Shown: piece after piece, positions 35,717-44,748 of the stretch | Layout of the letters: the number at the start of each line of letters is the position of its first letter | How positions within the stretch are numbered: the stretch's first letter is position 1 | DNA from: an uncultured Alphaproteobacteria bacterium | GTDB lineage: Bacteria; Pseudomonadota; Alphaproteobacteria; RF32; CAG-239 | Direction of reading: 5' to 3' | NCBI GenBank assembly: GCA_934255405.1 | Contig: CAKQNT010000003.1 | Span: forward strand, 1 to 64,000 | DNA: 64,000 nt | Program-made: the position numbers and the translations under genes | The notes under the pieces: model-generated | What the model was told of the DNA's origin: nothing | Seen by the model: only the letters and a program-made list of their open reading frames with translations | Database searches by the model: none

Positions 35717-37333
35717 GTGAATAATATTCTGCAGACTTTGAAAAATATGTCGCCGGGGCGGTTGGCTTCTATTGCGGCGATTGTTATCTTTTTGATTAGC
35801 TTTTTTGTGTATTTGGCAGTGCAGATGAACTCCAAAGAATACGGTGTGCTATACACCGATTTGGAGCTTGAAGATGCCAAGCAGATTGTCGCCAGACTAG
35901 AGAGCGAAAATGTAAAATATAAATTGCTCAAAAACGGCACCGAGATTATGGTTCCGGTAGACGATGTTAATCGTATGCGGGTTAATACCGCGGAGCTGGC
36001 ATTGTCTTCTAAGGGGGCAAATGTCGGTTATGAAGTTTTTGACAATACAGATGCGTTGGGTTCCACCAACTTTGTGCAGAACGTGAATCTGATTCGCGCT
36101 CTGGAAGGCGAGCTGGCGCGGACGATTCGTTCGGTTGATAACATCAAGTCGGCACGGGTTCATCTGGTGATGCCCAAACGCGAAATGTTTTCCAGAGAGG
36201 AGCAGACCCCGACTGCTTCAGTGGTTATCAAGACCAGAGAGGGAAAACTAGACCCTGTCGCAGTACAGTCGATTCAGAAATTGGTAGCGGCGGCGGTGCC
36301 AAAGCTTGATGTTAAGAATGTTTCGATTGTTGATGCTGCCGGCAATTTATTAACTGATGATGATGAGAGCCGAAAAGCTGCAATAAAAAATACCAATAAT
36401 GAGCTGATGCGCCTTGAGCAGGAGAGAAAACTGGCCAATAAGGTGCAAGACTTGCTGGAAAAAACCGTAGGTCAGGGACATGCTCAAGCTCAAGTAACGA
36501 TAGAGATGGACTTTGACGAGGTTGTCACCAATGAGGAACTTTATGATCCGGAGGGGCAGGTGGTGCGTTCGCAAGCGACTATTACCGAAAACGGCTCTTC
36601 TACCCAAAACGCTGTTCCGGTAACCGTAGCGCAAAATATTCCCAATGGCGATACCGTAACTGATAGCTCCGGCACTTATGACCAAAAGTCAAAGACCGAA
36701 GAAACAATTAATTATGAAATTTCCAAGATAATCCGCAACAAAGTTAAAAATACCGGTACTCTGAAACGTCTGACTGTCGGTGCTGTGGTTGATGGCGTTT
36801 ATGAGCGCAATGCCAAAGGCGAGATGGAATATCGTCCGCGCACCGCTGACGAGATGGAAAAGCTCACCGCTTTGGTGAAATCGGCGGTGGGATATGATGC
36901 AAATCGCGGAGATATGGTGGAAGTTGAGAATTTGCGCTTTGCCTCATTTATGCCGCAGGCGGAAGAGGCCAAAGAGCCTCTGTATATGGGCTTTACTAAG
37001 GCTGAACTGCTGCGCATTGCCGAAGGCTTAGGTGTTGCAATTGTGGCAATACTGGTTATTTTGTTGGTAATCAGACCATTAATCAACAATGCCTTTGAGC
37101 CTGCTTCTCCTGCCGGCAATGACAAGCTCTTGGGCGCTGCTGGAGATGATAACTTGCTGTTGTCCAATTTCTTGAATGAAGATGATGAAAATTCCGATGA
37201 TTTGGTTAACCTTAACAAGGTTGATGGTCGGGTTAAAGTTTCATCGCTCAAAAAGCTCAACAATTTGGTTGAGAAAAATCCCGAAGCAGCAGTCAATGTA
37301 TTGCGCTCTTGGCTGTATAATAATGACAATTAA
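35717..37333 (+). CDS. fliF: Flagellar MS-ring protein FliF
   Basis: 538 residues from GTG 35717, which has GGGG six bases upstream; a TTG four codons earlier is an alternative. Two transmembrane helices (~20-40 and ~436-455) bracket the periplasmic ring-building motifs (YGVLYTDLELEDAKQIVARL and ALEGELARTIRSVDNIKSARVHL are typical). The cytosolic C-terminus (~480-538) is acidic and binds FliG. First gene of the downstream flagellar cluster; no clear consensus promoter is seen in the 250-base spacer. Confidence 0.95.
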   Translation: MNNILQTLKNMSPGRLASIAAIVIFLISFFVYLAVQMNSKEYGVLYTDLELEDAKQIVARLESENVKYKLLKNGTEIMVPVDDVNRMRVNTAELALSSKGANVGYEVFDNTDALGSTNFVQNVNLIRALEGELARTIRSVDNIKSARVHLVMPKREMFSREEQTPTASVVIKTREGKLDPVAVQSIQKLVAAAVPKLDVKNVSIVDAAGNLLTDDDESRKAAIKNTNNELMRLEQERKLANKVQDLLEKTVGQGHAQAQVTIEMDFDEVVTNEELYDPEGQVVRSQATITENGSSTQNAVPVTVAQNIPNGDTVTDSSGTYDQKSKTEETINYEISKIIRNKVKNTGTLKRLTVGAVVDGVYERNAKGEMEYRPRTADEMEKLTALVKSAVGYDANRGDMVEVENLRFASFMPQAEEAKEPLYMGFTKAELLRIAEGLGVAIVAILVILLVIRPLINNAFEPASPAGNDKLLGAAGDDNLLLSNFLNEDDENSDDLVNLNKVDGRVKVSSLKKLNNLVEKNPEAAVNVLRSWLYNNDN

Positions 37334-37344
37334 GGTGAGCACCA

Positions 37345-38367
37345 ATGAAGCAAAATGTTATAGATGATTTTAATGTTTTATCCGGTCAGCAAAAAGCCGC
37401 CGTTCTGATGCTCTCTTTAGATGAAGAGCGCTCGGCTGCTCTGTTTTCCATGATGGACGACGAGGAGATTAAAGAGCTGTCGGTTATTATGGCTAGCTTG
37501 GGCAAAGTTAATTCCAATGTGGTTGAACAACTGGTGACGGAGTTTAATGAGAAGATGTCGAGCACCGGCAATCTTATCGGCACTTATGAAAGCACCGAGC
37601 GGTTGTTGGCAAAGGCTTTGGATAAAGACCGCGTATCGGTTATTATGGAAGAGATTCGCGGACCGGCCGGTCGTACTATGTGGGATAAACTGGGCAATGT
37701 GAATGAGCATGTGCTGGCCAACTATCTGAAGAACGAATACCCGCAGACAATTGCGGTTATCCTTTCCAAAATTAAGGCCGAACACGCAGCGAAAGTTATT
37801 GCGCTGTTTCCGGAAAATTTTGCTATGGAAATTGTGTTGCGTATGCTGCGAATGGATTCGGTGCAAAAAGAGGTGTTGGATGGTTTGGAAAAAACCTTGC
37901 GCAAAGAGTTTATGAGCAACTTGTCCAAATCTACCCGCCGCGATTCGCACGAGCTTATCGCCGATATTTTCAACTCGTTGGATCGCAACACCGAGGCTCG
38001 CTTTATGGAAGCTTTGGAAGAGCGTAACCGCGAGAGCGCCGAGCGCGTCAAGTCTTTGATGTTTACATTTGAAGACCTTATTCGCATTGACAATCAGGGT
38101 ATTCAGGTATTGCTGCGCAACATTGATAAGGATAAATTGGCAATTGCCTTGAAAGGCGCGTCAGAAACCATTAAGGAGCTGTTCTTCAACAATATGTCTT
38201 CCCGTGCCGGAAAGATTATCAAAGAAGATATGGACGCGATGGGACCGGTTCGTTTGCGCGATGTTGAAGAGGCTCAACAATATGTTGTTACCTCAGCCAA
38301 AGATTTGGCCAATGCCGGTGAGATTGTGGTCAGCGAGGGCAAGGACAGCGATGAGCTGATTTACTAG
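37345..38367 (+). CDS. fliG: Flagellar motor switch protein FliG
   Basis: 340 residues, C-ring subunit linking the MS-ring to the stator. The three-domain pattern is visible: N-terminal FliF-binding region, the middle EYPQTIAVILSKIK segment near 130, and the C-terminal torque-generating helix with charged residues (ESAERVKSLMFTFEDLIRID near 230 and DMDAMGPVRLRDVEEAQQ near 295). It begins 11 bases after fliF. Length is typical (~330-350). Confidence 0.96.
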   Translation: MKQNVIDDFNVLSGQQKAAVLMLSLDEERSAALFSMMDDEEIKELSVIMASLGKVNSNVVEQLVTEFNEKMSSTGNLIGTYESTERLLAKALDKDRVSVIMEEIRGPAGRTMWDKLGNVNEHVLANYLKNEYPQTIAVILSKIKAEHAAKVIALFPENFAMEIVLRMLRMDSVQKEVLDGLEKTLRKEFMSNLSKSTRRDSHELIADIFNSLDRNTEARFMEALEERNRESAERVKSLMFTFEDLIRIDNQGIQVLLRNIDKDKLAIALKGASETIKELFFNNMSSRAGKIIKEDMDAMGPVRLRDVEEAQQYVVTSAKDLANAGEIVVSEGKDSDELIY

Positions 38368-38382
38368 TGGAGTAGGTATCAG

Positions 38383-39159
38383 GTGGCACAATATCAAAAA
38401 TATATGTTTGATAATTTTGTAATCTCCGACGATGATGAAACAAGTATCGCCGAGCCGCTTGATGCTGAAGACATGGTGACGGAAACTGTTGAGCCGAAGT
38501 CTGAAATTGCCGAGGCACAGGTAGCAGAAGTTCAGTCGGCAGAACCTGAGGCAGCGCAAGAACAAGAGACACAGCAGTTTGCGGCGCTGGAGCCTGAACC
38601 GGAACCGGAGCCTGAACCGGAGCCGGAGCCTAAGGCGCCGAGTTATTCGCAAGATGAGCTTGATGCAGCAGTTTCTGCGGCGGAAGAACGCAGCTATGAA
38701 AAAGGTTTTAATGCCGCCACCGCAGATGTGCAAAAACAGCAACAAGCGGTTTTAGAAGAAATAAACGGCAAATTGTTGAGCCTGCTGGCAGAGCAGGATG
38801 ACAGCTACCGTCAAGATGAGCAAAATGCCCTAAAATTTGCTCTTGGATTGGTGCGCAAATTGTTGCCGAATTTGGAAGCCGATGTTGCCAAAGAGGAGGT
38901 AGAAGCCTTTTTGAGTGATAATTTTGCCAAGTTTAAGGGTGAGAAGAGCTTGTCTTTTAGCTTTAACCCCGAGATGGCGGCAAACATCGCACCAATGCTT
39001 TCTAAGCTGGCTGAGAAAAATGACTTCGAGGGCAAAATAGCGGTTCACAAAGATATTAATCTTGGGCTGAGCGATTGCGCCGTAGAATGGAAAAACGGCG
39101 GAGTTACCCGCAGCACTGAACAAATTTTGGATAACGTTGAAAATTTACTCAATAAATAA
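38383..39159 (+). CDS. fliH: Flagellar export regulator FliH
   Basis: 258 residues from GTG 38383. FliH is the stator-like subunit that holds the FliI export ATPase. Its N-terminal third is acidic, with a Glu-Pro repeat at about residues 68-83. A coiled coil and the C-terminal FliH domain follow (DEQNALKFALGLVRKLLPN). No fliI gene follows. The match is to the alphaproteobacterial form, so confidence is below that for fliF/fliG. Confidence 0.75.
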   Translation: MAQYQKYMFDNFVISDDDETSIAEPLDAEDMVTETVEPKSEIAEAQVAEVQSAEPEAAQEQETQQFAALEPEPEPEPEPEPEPKAPSYSQDELDAAVSAAEERSYEKGFNAATADVQKQQQAVLEEINGKLLSLLAEQDDSYRQDEQNALKFALGLVRKLLPNLEADVAKEEVEAFLSDNFAKFKGEKSLSFSFNPEMAANIAPMLSKLAEKNDFEGKIAVHKDINLGLSDCAVEWKNGGVTRSTEQILDNVENLLNK

Positions 39160-39171
39160 AAGAGAGGGAAA

Positions 39172-39525
39172 ATGGACAATAACTTAGAATTAAACGAGAT
39201 GAGCGAGAGTCAGGCTTTGGATGATGAGCCGATTCTGCGCAAAGACAGCGGCATGGAAGATTTTGATATTCCGACTTCTACCAGTGATTTGGAGGCGGTA
39301 TACAATATTCCGGTAAAAGTATCGGCAATTTTGGGCAAAACCCACATGACCGTAAGCCAATTGATGAAACTCAACAAAGGCGCGATTATTGAGCTTGACC
39401 GCAAAGTCGGCGAGGCTATAGATATCTATGTAAACAATAATTTGGTTGCTCGTGGCGAAGTGGTTGTGGTAGATGACAAATTGGGTATTACCATGACCGA
39501 GATTGTAAAGTCTAATAACAAATAA
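39172..39525 (+). CDS. fliN: Flagellar motor switch protein FliN
   Basis: 117 residues, C-ring subunit. An acidic N-terminal tail (1-40) leads into the SpoA/FliN domain (~43-113) with VSAILGKTHMTVSQLMKLNKG, the ELDRKVGEAIDIYVN hairpin and the GEVVVVDDKLGITMTEI end. Sits between fliH and flbD, with a GAGGGAAA ribosome-binding site. FliM is not in this window. Confidence 0.93.
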   Translation: MDNNLELNEMSESQALDDEPILRKDSGMEDFDIPTSTSDLEAVYNIPVKVSAILGKTHMTVSQLMKLNKGAIIELDRKVGEAIDIYVNNNLVARGEVVVVDDKLGITMTEIVKSNNK

Positions 39526-39541
39526 AGAGAGCACATAAGCC

Positions 39542-40849
39542 ATGGAGATATTAATTGTCGGAACCTTAGAAGGACAGATTGGCGCCGCCAGCAAGATAGC
39601 GATTGCTCAGGGCGGACAAGTCAGTCTTGCCGATACGGTAGAAAAAGCGCTGGAAGTATTGCGTTCGGGCAAAACCGTTGAACTGGTGATGATTGATGTC
39701 AAACTGGATATATATAAATTTATCTCTTCACTGGAGCAGGAGCGAATCAATGTCTTGGTTGTTGCCTGCGGTGTAGCCAATGATACCTCGTTGGCGGTTA
39801 AAGCGATTAAGGCCGGTGCCAAGGAGTATATCCCTCTGCCTCCTGATCCGGAACTTATCGGTGCGGTTTTAGCCGCTGCCACCAGAGAAAACCATGCTCT
39901 GATTTATGGCGATAAAAAGACCGAAAATATCTTAAAAATCGCCAAACAAATAGCTCCGTCAGAAGCCAGTGTGCTGTTGACCGGTTCTTCCGGTACCGGT
40001 AAAGAAATTTTTTCTCGGTTTATTCACGATAACTCCAAACGAGCCAACAAAAAATTTGTTGCAGTGAATTGTGCCGCCATTCCCGAAACTTTGTTGGAAT
40101 CAGAGCTGTTTGGTTATGAGAAAGGCGCATTTACCGGTGCGGTTGCTCGTCGTATCGGCAAATTTGAGGAAGCCTCTGACGGCACTTTGCTGTTGGATGA
40201 AATTTCAGAAATGGATATCGGCATTCAGGCCAAATTATTGCGTGCTATTCAAGAAAAAGAAATTGATCGCATTGGCGGCAAAGCTCCGATTAAGGTAAAT
40301 ACACGTATTATTGCCACATCCAACCGCGATTTGGAAGCCGCCGTTGCAAACGGAACCTTTCGTCAGGATTTATACTATCGTTTGAACGTTATCAGTCTCA
40401 ATATTCCTGATCTAAAAGATCGCAAGGGTGATATCATCGTTTTGGCCAAGCACTTTATCAAAAAATACTCCGAGCTCAATGAGCTGCCGATGAAAGACTT
40501 GTCATCTGATGCCGAAAAAGCTTTGTTAACTTATGATTGGCCGGGAAATGTCCGCGAATTAGAAAATACTATGCATCGCGCGGTGCTGATGTCTACCGGT
40601 GATGACATCGGGGTTGAGGCTATAATGTTGCCGCAGTCTCATAAGGAAGAAGCTGAAGACGCTGCTCCGGCAGTTGGACAGACGGTTGCCGGCATGGAGC
40701 GCAAATTGATTATAGATACCCTCAAACATACTCTGGGTAATCGCACTACAGCGGCCAATATTTTGGGAATTTCTATCCGCACTTTGCGCAACAAACTAAA
40801 ACAATATCAGGACGAGGGCTTTGACGTCCCGCCCTCTGCACAGGGATAA
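39542..40849 (+). CDS. flbD: Sigma-54-dependent flagellar regulator FlbD
   Basis: 435 residues. A degenerate receiver domain (1-115) has Asp52 but lacks the paired acidic residues and Lys of a usual phospho-receiver. An AAA+ sigma-54 activator domain (~125-360) contains Walker A GSSGTGKE, the sigma-54 contact loop GAFTGA (195-200) and FRQDLYYRLNV. A C-terminal Fis-type helix-turn-helix follows (~385-425: TAANILGISIRTLRNKLKQY). In Caulobacter FlbD activates late class flagellar genes and represses early ones. The window contains its likely target, the sigma-54 promoter at 30698-30713. It is unusual in being co-transcribed with the genes for the motor and export gate. Confidence 0.88.
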   Translation: MEILIVGTLEGQIGAASKIAIAQGGQVSLADTVEKALEVLRSGKTVELVMIDVKLDIYKFISSLEQERINVLVVACGVANDTSLAVKAIKAGAKEYIPLPPDPELIGAVLAAATRENHALIYGDKKTENILKIAKQIAPSEASVLLTGSSGTGKEIFSRFIHDNSKRANKKFVAVNCAAIPETLLESELFGYEKGAFTGAVARRIGKFEEASDGTLLLDEISEMDIGIQAKLLRAIQEKEIDRIGGKAPIKVNTRIIATSNRDLEAAVANGTFRQDLYYRLNVISLNIPDLKDRKGDIIVLAKHFIKKYSELNELPMKDLSSDAEKALLTYDWPGNVRELENTMHRAVLMSTGDDIGVEAIMLPQSHKEEAEDAAPAVGQTVAGMERKLIIDTLKHTLGNRTTAANILGISIRTLRNKLKQYQDEGFDVPPSAQG

Positions 40850-40858
40850 AAGCTCTAA

Positions 40859-42967
40859 ATGGCTGGTCAAAATAATATGTTTGGAAAATCTTTTAAGGAT
40901 ATGCTGCTTGGTTCTGCCAAGCGCGGTGATATTTTATTTGCATTTGCAATTATCCTAATGCTGGTAATTTTGATTTTGCCAATGCCGTCATGGCTGTTGG
41001 ATATCTCGTTGGCTTTATCAATTACCATGTCTTGTCTGGTTTTGATGATGGCGATTTTCATCGAAAAACCAATAGACTTCAGCGCTTTTCCGCTGGTGCT
41101 GCTGATTACCACCTTATATCGTTTAGCGCTTAATTTGGCATCTACGCGTCTGATTCTGTCGCGAGGATATATGGGACCGGATGCTGCCGGACAAGTAATT
41201 AAGGCTTTTGGCGGCTTTATCATGGGCAACAACTTTGTTATCGGCGTGATTGTGTTTGCGATTTTGGTGTTGGTTAACTTTATTGTTATTACCAAGGGTT
41301 CCGGTCGTATCGCCGAGGTGGCCGCTCGTTTTGCATTGGATGCTATGCCCGGCAAACAAATGGCGATTGATGCCGATTTGTCATCTGGCTTAATCACCGA
41401 AGAAGAGGCGCGCAAACGTCGTGAAGACTTGTCCAAAGAGAGCTCTTTTTACGGAGCTATGGATGGTGCTTCCAAGTTTGTCCGCGGAGACGCTATTGCC
41501 GGTTTGCTTATTACATTTATTAACATTATCGCCGGTATTATTATCGGTATGGTACAAAATGACATGAGCTTTTCTTCCGCCGGCGAGACTTACACACGCC
41601 TGACGGTTGGTGATGGTTTGGTTAGTCAGGTTCCGGCGCTGATAGTTTCGGTTGCTGCCGGTATATTGGTTTCTAAGGCCGGTATGACCGATTCTACCGA
41701 CAAAGTTTTGTTTGAGCAGGTGGCGGGTTATCCAAAGGCTTTGGGTATGAGTGCCTTCTTGGCGGTTGCTTTAGGTATGATTCCCGGCACTCCGGCGATT
41801 CCGTTCTTTATGTTGGCGGCCTTGACCGGCATTACAGCCTACTACTTGGATAAGCACCAAAAAGAGGCTATGGCTCAGGCGCAGGCGGTTATGGAGCAAG
41901 AACAAAAACAGGGCAAATTAGCCAAGGCTGCAGATGAGCCCATCGCCAATGCTCTGCGAGTGGATTTAATTCGTTTGGAAATCGGTTATGGCTTACTGCC
42001 GCTGATAAACGAAGAAACCAATCGCAAGCTCACTGATCAGATTAAGGCGTTACGCCGTGCGTTGGCTTCGGAACTTGGGTTTGTTATGCCGTCAATTCGT
42101 ATCCAAGACAATATGCAGCTGGAGGCGAATGAATATAATATTTATATTAAAGAAGTTAAGTCCGGCAAAGGGGAGTTGCGTCCAACTCAGTTGTTGGTGA
42201 TGGATCCGCGCGGCGAACCGATAACTCTCCCCGGCGAGAACACCCTTGAGCCAACTTTTGGACTTAAGGCGATGTGGGTTGATCCTTCCTATCGAGAAGA
42301 GGCAATGTTCAGAGGCTACACCGTTGTCGATCCCGCCACTGTGGTAACTACTCACATTACCGAGCTGGTCAAAGACAATATGCCCGAGCTCTTGTCTTAT
42401 GCCGAGACCCAAAAACTGTTGGATGAACTTGACAAAGAACACCAAAAACTCATTAAGGAACTTATTCCCAACAAGATTAGTCTGGGCGCGTTGCAGAGAG
42501 TATTGCAAAATCTGTTGCAAGAGCGTGTCTCTATCAGGGATTTGCCCACCATACTGGAGGGAATTTCTGAGGCCGTCACCACCACTCGCAGTCTGATGAT
42601 GATTACCGAGCATGTCCGTGCCCGTTTGAGCCGCCAGCTCTCTAATGCCTACTCCAATGAGTTTGGGGTTATTCCTTTGGTGACGCTGTCACCGGAATGG
42701 GAGCAGGCGTTTGCTGAATCTATCGTTGGTGATGGTGATGATCGTCAGTTGGCGATGGCGCCCTCAAGCTTGCAAGCCTTCATTAACAAAGTGCGCACCG
42801 TGCTTGAAGATTTGGCGGTTAAGGGCGAGAGTGCGGTATTGCTTACCAGTCCGGCCATTCGTCCGTTTGTTCGCTCCATAATTGAGCGTTTTCGTCCGTT
42901 GACGGTGGTAATGTCGCAAAACGAGATTCACCCCAAAGCCAAGATAAAAACCGTGGGGCAGATTTAA
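40859..42967 (+). CDS. flhA: Flagellar export-gate protein FlhA
   Basis: 702 residues. Several N-terminal transmembrane helices (roughly residues 20-330) are followed by a soluble cytosolic export platform. The FHIPEP motif region is present (AEVAARFALDAMPGKQMAID, around 155-175). The C-terminal part contains export-platform segments such as MWVDPSYREEAMFRGYTVVDP. The ATG has no good ribosome-binding site (AAAGCTCTAA), so translation probably depends on coupling to flbD, which ends 9 bases earlier. It passes directly into flhF after three bases. Confidence 0.96.
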   Translation: MAGQNNMFGKSFKDMLLGSAKRGDILFAFAIILMLVILILPMPSWLLDISLALSITMSCLVLMMAIFIEKPIDFSAFPLVLLITTLYRLALNLASTRLILSRGYMGPDAAGQVIKAFGGFIMGNNFVIGVIVFAILVLVNFIVITKGSGRIAEVAARFALDAMPGKQMAIDADLSSGLITEEEARKRREDLSKESSFYGAMDGASKFVRGDAIAGLLITFINIIAGIIIGMVQNDMSFSSAGETYTRLTVGDGLVSQVPALIVSVAAGILVSKAGMTDSTDKVLFEQVAGYPKALGMSAFLAVALGMIPGTPAIPFFMLAALTGITAYYLDKHQKEAMAQAQAVMEQEQKQGKLAKAADEPIANALRVDLIRLEIGYGLLPLINEETNRKLTDQIKALRRALASELGFVMPSIRIQDNMQLEANEYNIYIKEVKSGKGELRPTQLLVMDPRGEPITLPGENTLEPTFGLKAMWVDPSYREEAMFRGYTVVDPATVVTTHITELVKDNMPELLSYAETQKLLDELDKEHQKLIKELIPNKISLGALQRVLQNLLQERVSIRDLPTILEGISEAVTTTRSLMMITEHVRARLSRQLSNAYSNEFGVIPLVTLSPEWEQAFAESIVGDGDDRQLAMAPSSLQAFINKVRTVLEDLAVKGESAVLLTSPAIRPFVRSIIERFRPLTVVMSQNEIHPKAKIKTVGQI

Positions 42968-42970
42968 GCT

Positions 42971-43927
42971 ATGAAAGTCAAAAATTTCATCGCCGCTGAT
43001 ATCAATCAAGCTTTGCAACAAATCAAGCAAGAGCTTGGCGATGAGGCTATTATTCTCTCCCAAGAGAAAATTGCCGCCGGTGTGCAGGTAACGGCAGCGG
43101 TTGATGAAAAACAGGATTTTAATTTTGATGAAGCTGAGCAAATTCAACCAATAGATACCAGACAGTTTTTTGATGAAAGCAAGCTGCGCCAAGCGCTGGA
43201 ATATCACAATGTAACCGATGAGGTCCAGTATCAGATTCTGTCAGCTTGCCGCGATGTCGTCCGCCGAAATCCGCAACTGTCTGATGTCGATGTATTGGCT
43301 CATGCGCTGCCCAAGGTTTTTAGCTTTTCTCCATTGCTGGAAAGCAGGCAAAAACTGCAGATGTTTATGGGGACACCGGGGGCGGGTAAATCCACAGCTA
43401 TTGCCAAGGCCGCTACTCAGGTAAAACTACAACAGGGACAAACACCGGCAATTGTCAGTACCGACAATATTCGTGCCGGAGCCAATTTGCAGCTTAAAGC
43501 CTTTGCAGAGATTTTGAATGCTGATTTTTATTTTTTCAAAGCTCCGCAAGATTTGTTTAAGTTTTTGCAAAATGAGGCACAAAAGTATCCGCGAGTATTT
43601 ATTGATACTCCCGGTATAAATCCCTTTATGCCTGCCGAGGTTGATAAGGTGGCATCGTTGGCTGATACGTTTAAAGGTGACAAGGTGTTGACTGCCGATG
43701 CCGGACGCAATATTGCCGAGGCGGTGGAAGTTGCTGAAATATTCAAATCTCTGGGAGTATCTATGCTTATGCCGACCAGACTGGATTTGACCAGACGTAT
43801 CGGCAGTGTTTTGAGTGTTGCCGGAAGTTTGAATATGGCTCTATGCGGAGCCAGTGTCAGCTCATCTGTAGCCAATGGATTTGCTCCGGTTGGCGCACAG
43901 GCTCTGGCTGGATTAATTTTAGGATAA
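42971..43927 (+). CDS. flhF: Flagellar placement GTPase FlhF
   Basis: 318 residues, SRP-type GTPase. The N-terminal ~120 residues contain the B domain. The NG domain starts around 120, with P-loop GTPGAGKS (134-141), motif G2/G3 segments DNIRAGANLQLKAF and DTPGINPF, and TRLDLTRRIG for base recognition. It is short compared with polar-flagellate gammaproteobacterial FlhF (~430-480), as in other Alphaproteobacteria. FlhF sets the cell pole for the flagellum and works with FlhG, encoded 14 bases downstream. Confidence 0.86.
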   Translation: MKVKNFIAADINQALQQIKQELGDEAIILSQEKIAAGVQVTAAVDEKQDFNFDEAEQIQPIDTRQFFDESKLRQALEYHNVTDEVQYQILSACRDVVRRNPQLSDVDVLAHALPKVFSFSPLLESRQKLQMFMGTPGAGKSTAIAKAATQVKLQQGQTPAIVSTDNIRAGANLQLKAFAEILNADFYFFKAPQDLFKFLQNEAQKYPRVFIDTPGINPFMPAEVDKVASLADTFKGDKVLTADAGRNIAEAVEVAEIFKSLGVSMLMPTRLDLTRRIGSVLSVAGSLNMALCGASVSSSVANGFAPVGAQALAGLILG

Positions 43928-43941
43928 ATAGAGAGGTTGTT

Positions 43942-44748
43942 ATGGAAAATCAGGAAGAACTCAAAACCGCTCCCCAAGCTCCGCTGACCAAGGCGCCGCG
44001 CAAGGGACGCAATATGATAGCCATAGCTTCCGGCAAGGGAGGAGTTGGCAAAACGTGGTTTTCTATAACTTTGGCTCACGCTCTGAGTTTGTATCGTCGA
44101 CGAGTTTTGCTGTTTGATGGCGATTTAGGATTGGCTAACATTGATATTCAATTAGGTATGATGCCAAAGTATGATTTGGGCAGTGTGATTTCCGGCGCCA
44201 AAACTCTGAATCAGATTATCCAAACTTATGATAAAGGGCGCTTTGATGTTATTGCCGGCCGTTCCGGCTCTGCGGGATTAGCTTCTATGCCGATAGGCCG
44301 GTTGCAGATTCTCGGCGAAGACCTGAGCACCATCGCTCTCGGATACGATAAATTATTGCTGGATATGGGCGCCGGAGTAGAAAAACCGATACGTATTTTA
44401 TCAGGTATGGCCGGAAAAATTATCGTTGTCTGCACCGATGAGCCGACTTCACTGACAGATGCTTATGCCTTTATCAAAATAATGACAATGCAATATCCGC
44501 AGAGCAATATTTGCGTAGTGGTAAATCAGGCCAATTCTCTGCGAGAAGGGCAGCGCACGTATGATATTTTGCTTAAAGCCTGTTCCAACTTCTTGAAAAT
44601 CACTCCGCCATTGTTAGGTATAATCAGAAGAGACACCCGCGTTCGTGATTCTATTCGCAACCAAAGCTCAATCATCAGCCGCTATCCAACCTCAGAGGCA
44701 GCGGAAGATGTTTTGCAAATTGCCAAAAGACTGTTAGCAGATGGATAA
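43942..44748 (+). CDS. flhG: Flagellar number regulator FlhG (MinD-like ATPase)
   Basis: 268 residues from ATG 43942 (AGAGAGGTTGTT ahead); a longer frame starting in flhF has no MinD-like sequence in its first 33 codons. The deviant Walker A KGGVGKTWF motif is at 32-40, the DGDLGLANIDIQLG switch segment is at ~63-76, and the end has a basic membrane-binding helix (LQIAKRLLADG). FlhG counters FlhF to limit flagella number. Its stop overlaps the next gene by 8 bases, giving tight coupling. Confidence 0.9.
   Translation: MENQEELKTAPQAPLTKAPRKGRNMIAIASGKGGVGKTWFSITLAHALSLYRRRVLLFDGDLGLANIDIQLGMMPKYDLGSVISGAKTLNQIIQTYDKGRFDVIAGRSGSAGLASMPIGRLQILGEDLSTIALGYDKLLLDMGAGVEKPIRILSGMAGKIIVVCTDEPTSLTDAYAFIKIMTMQYPQSNICVVVNQANSLREGQRTYDILLKACSNFLKITPPLLGIIRRDTRVRDSIRNQSSIISRYPTSEAAEDVLQIAKRLLADG

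Noticed and set aside
38590..38635. GAACCG/GAGCCT-type tandem repeat
   Set aside because: It encodes the Glu-Pro linker of FliH; a coding low-complexity run, not an intergenic repeat or CRISPR.
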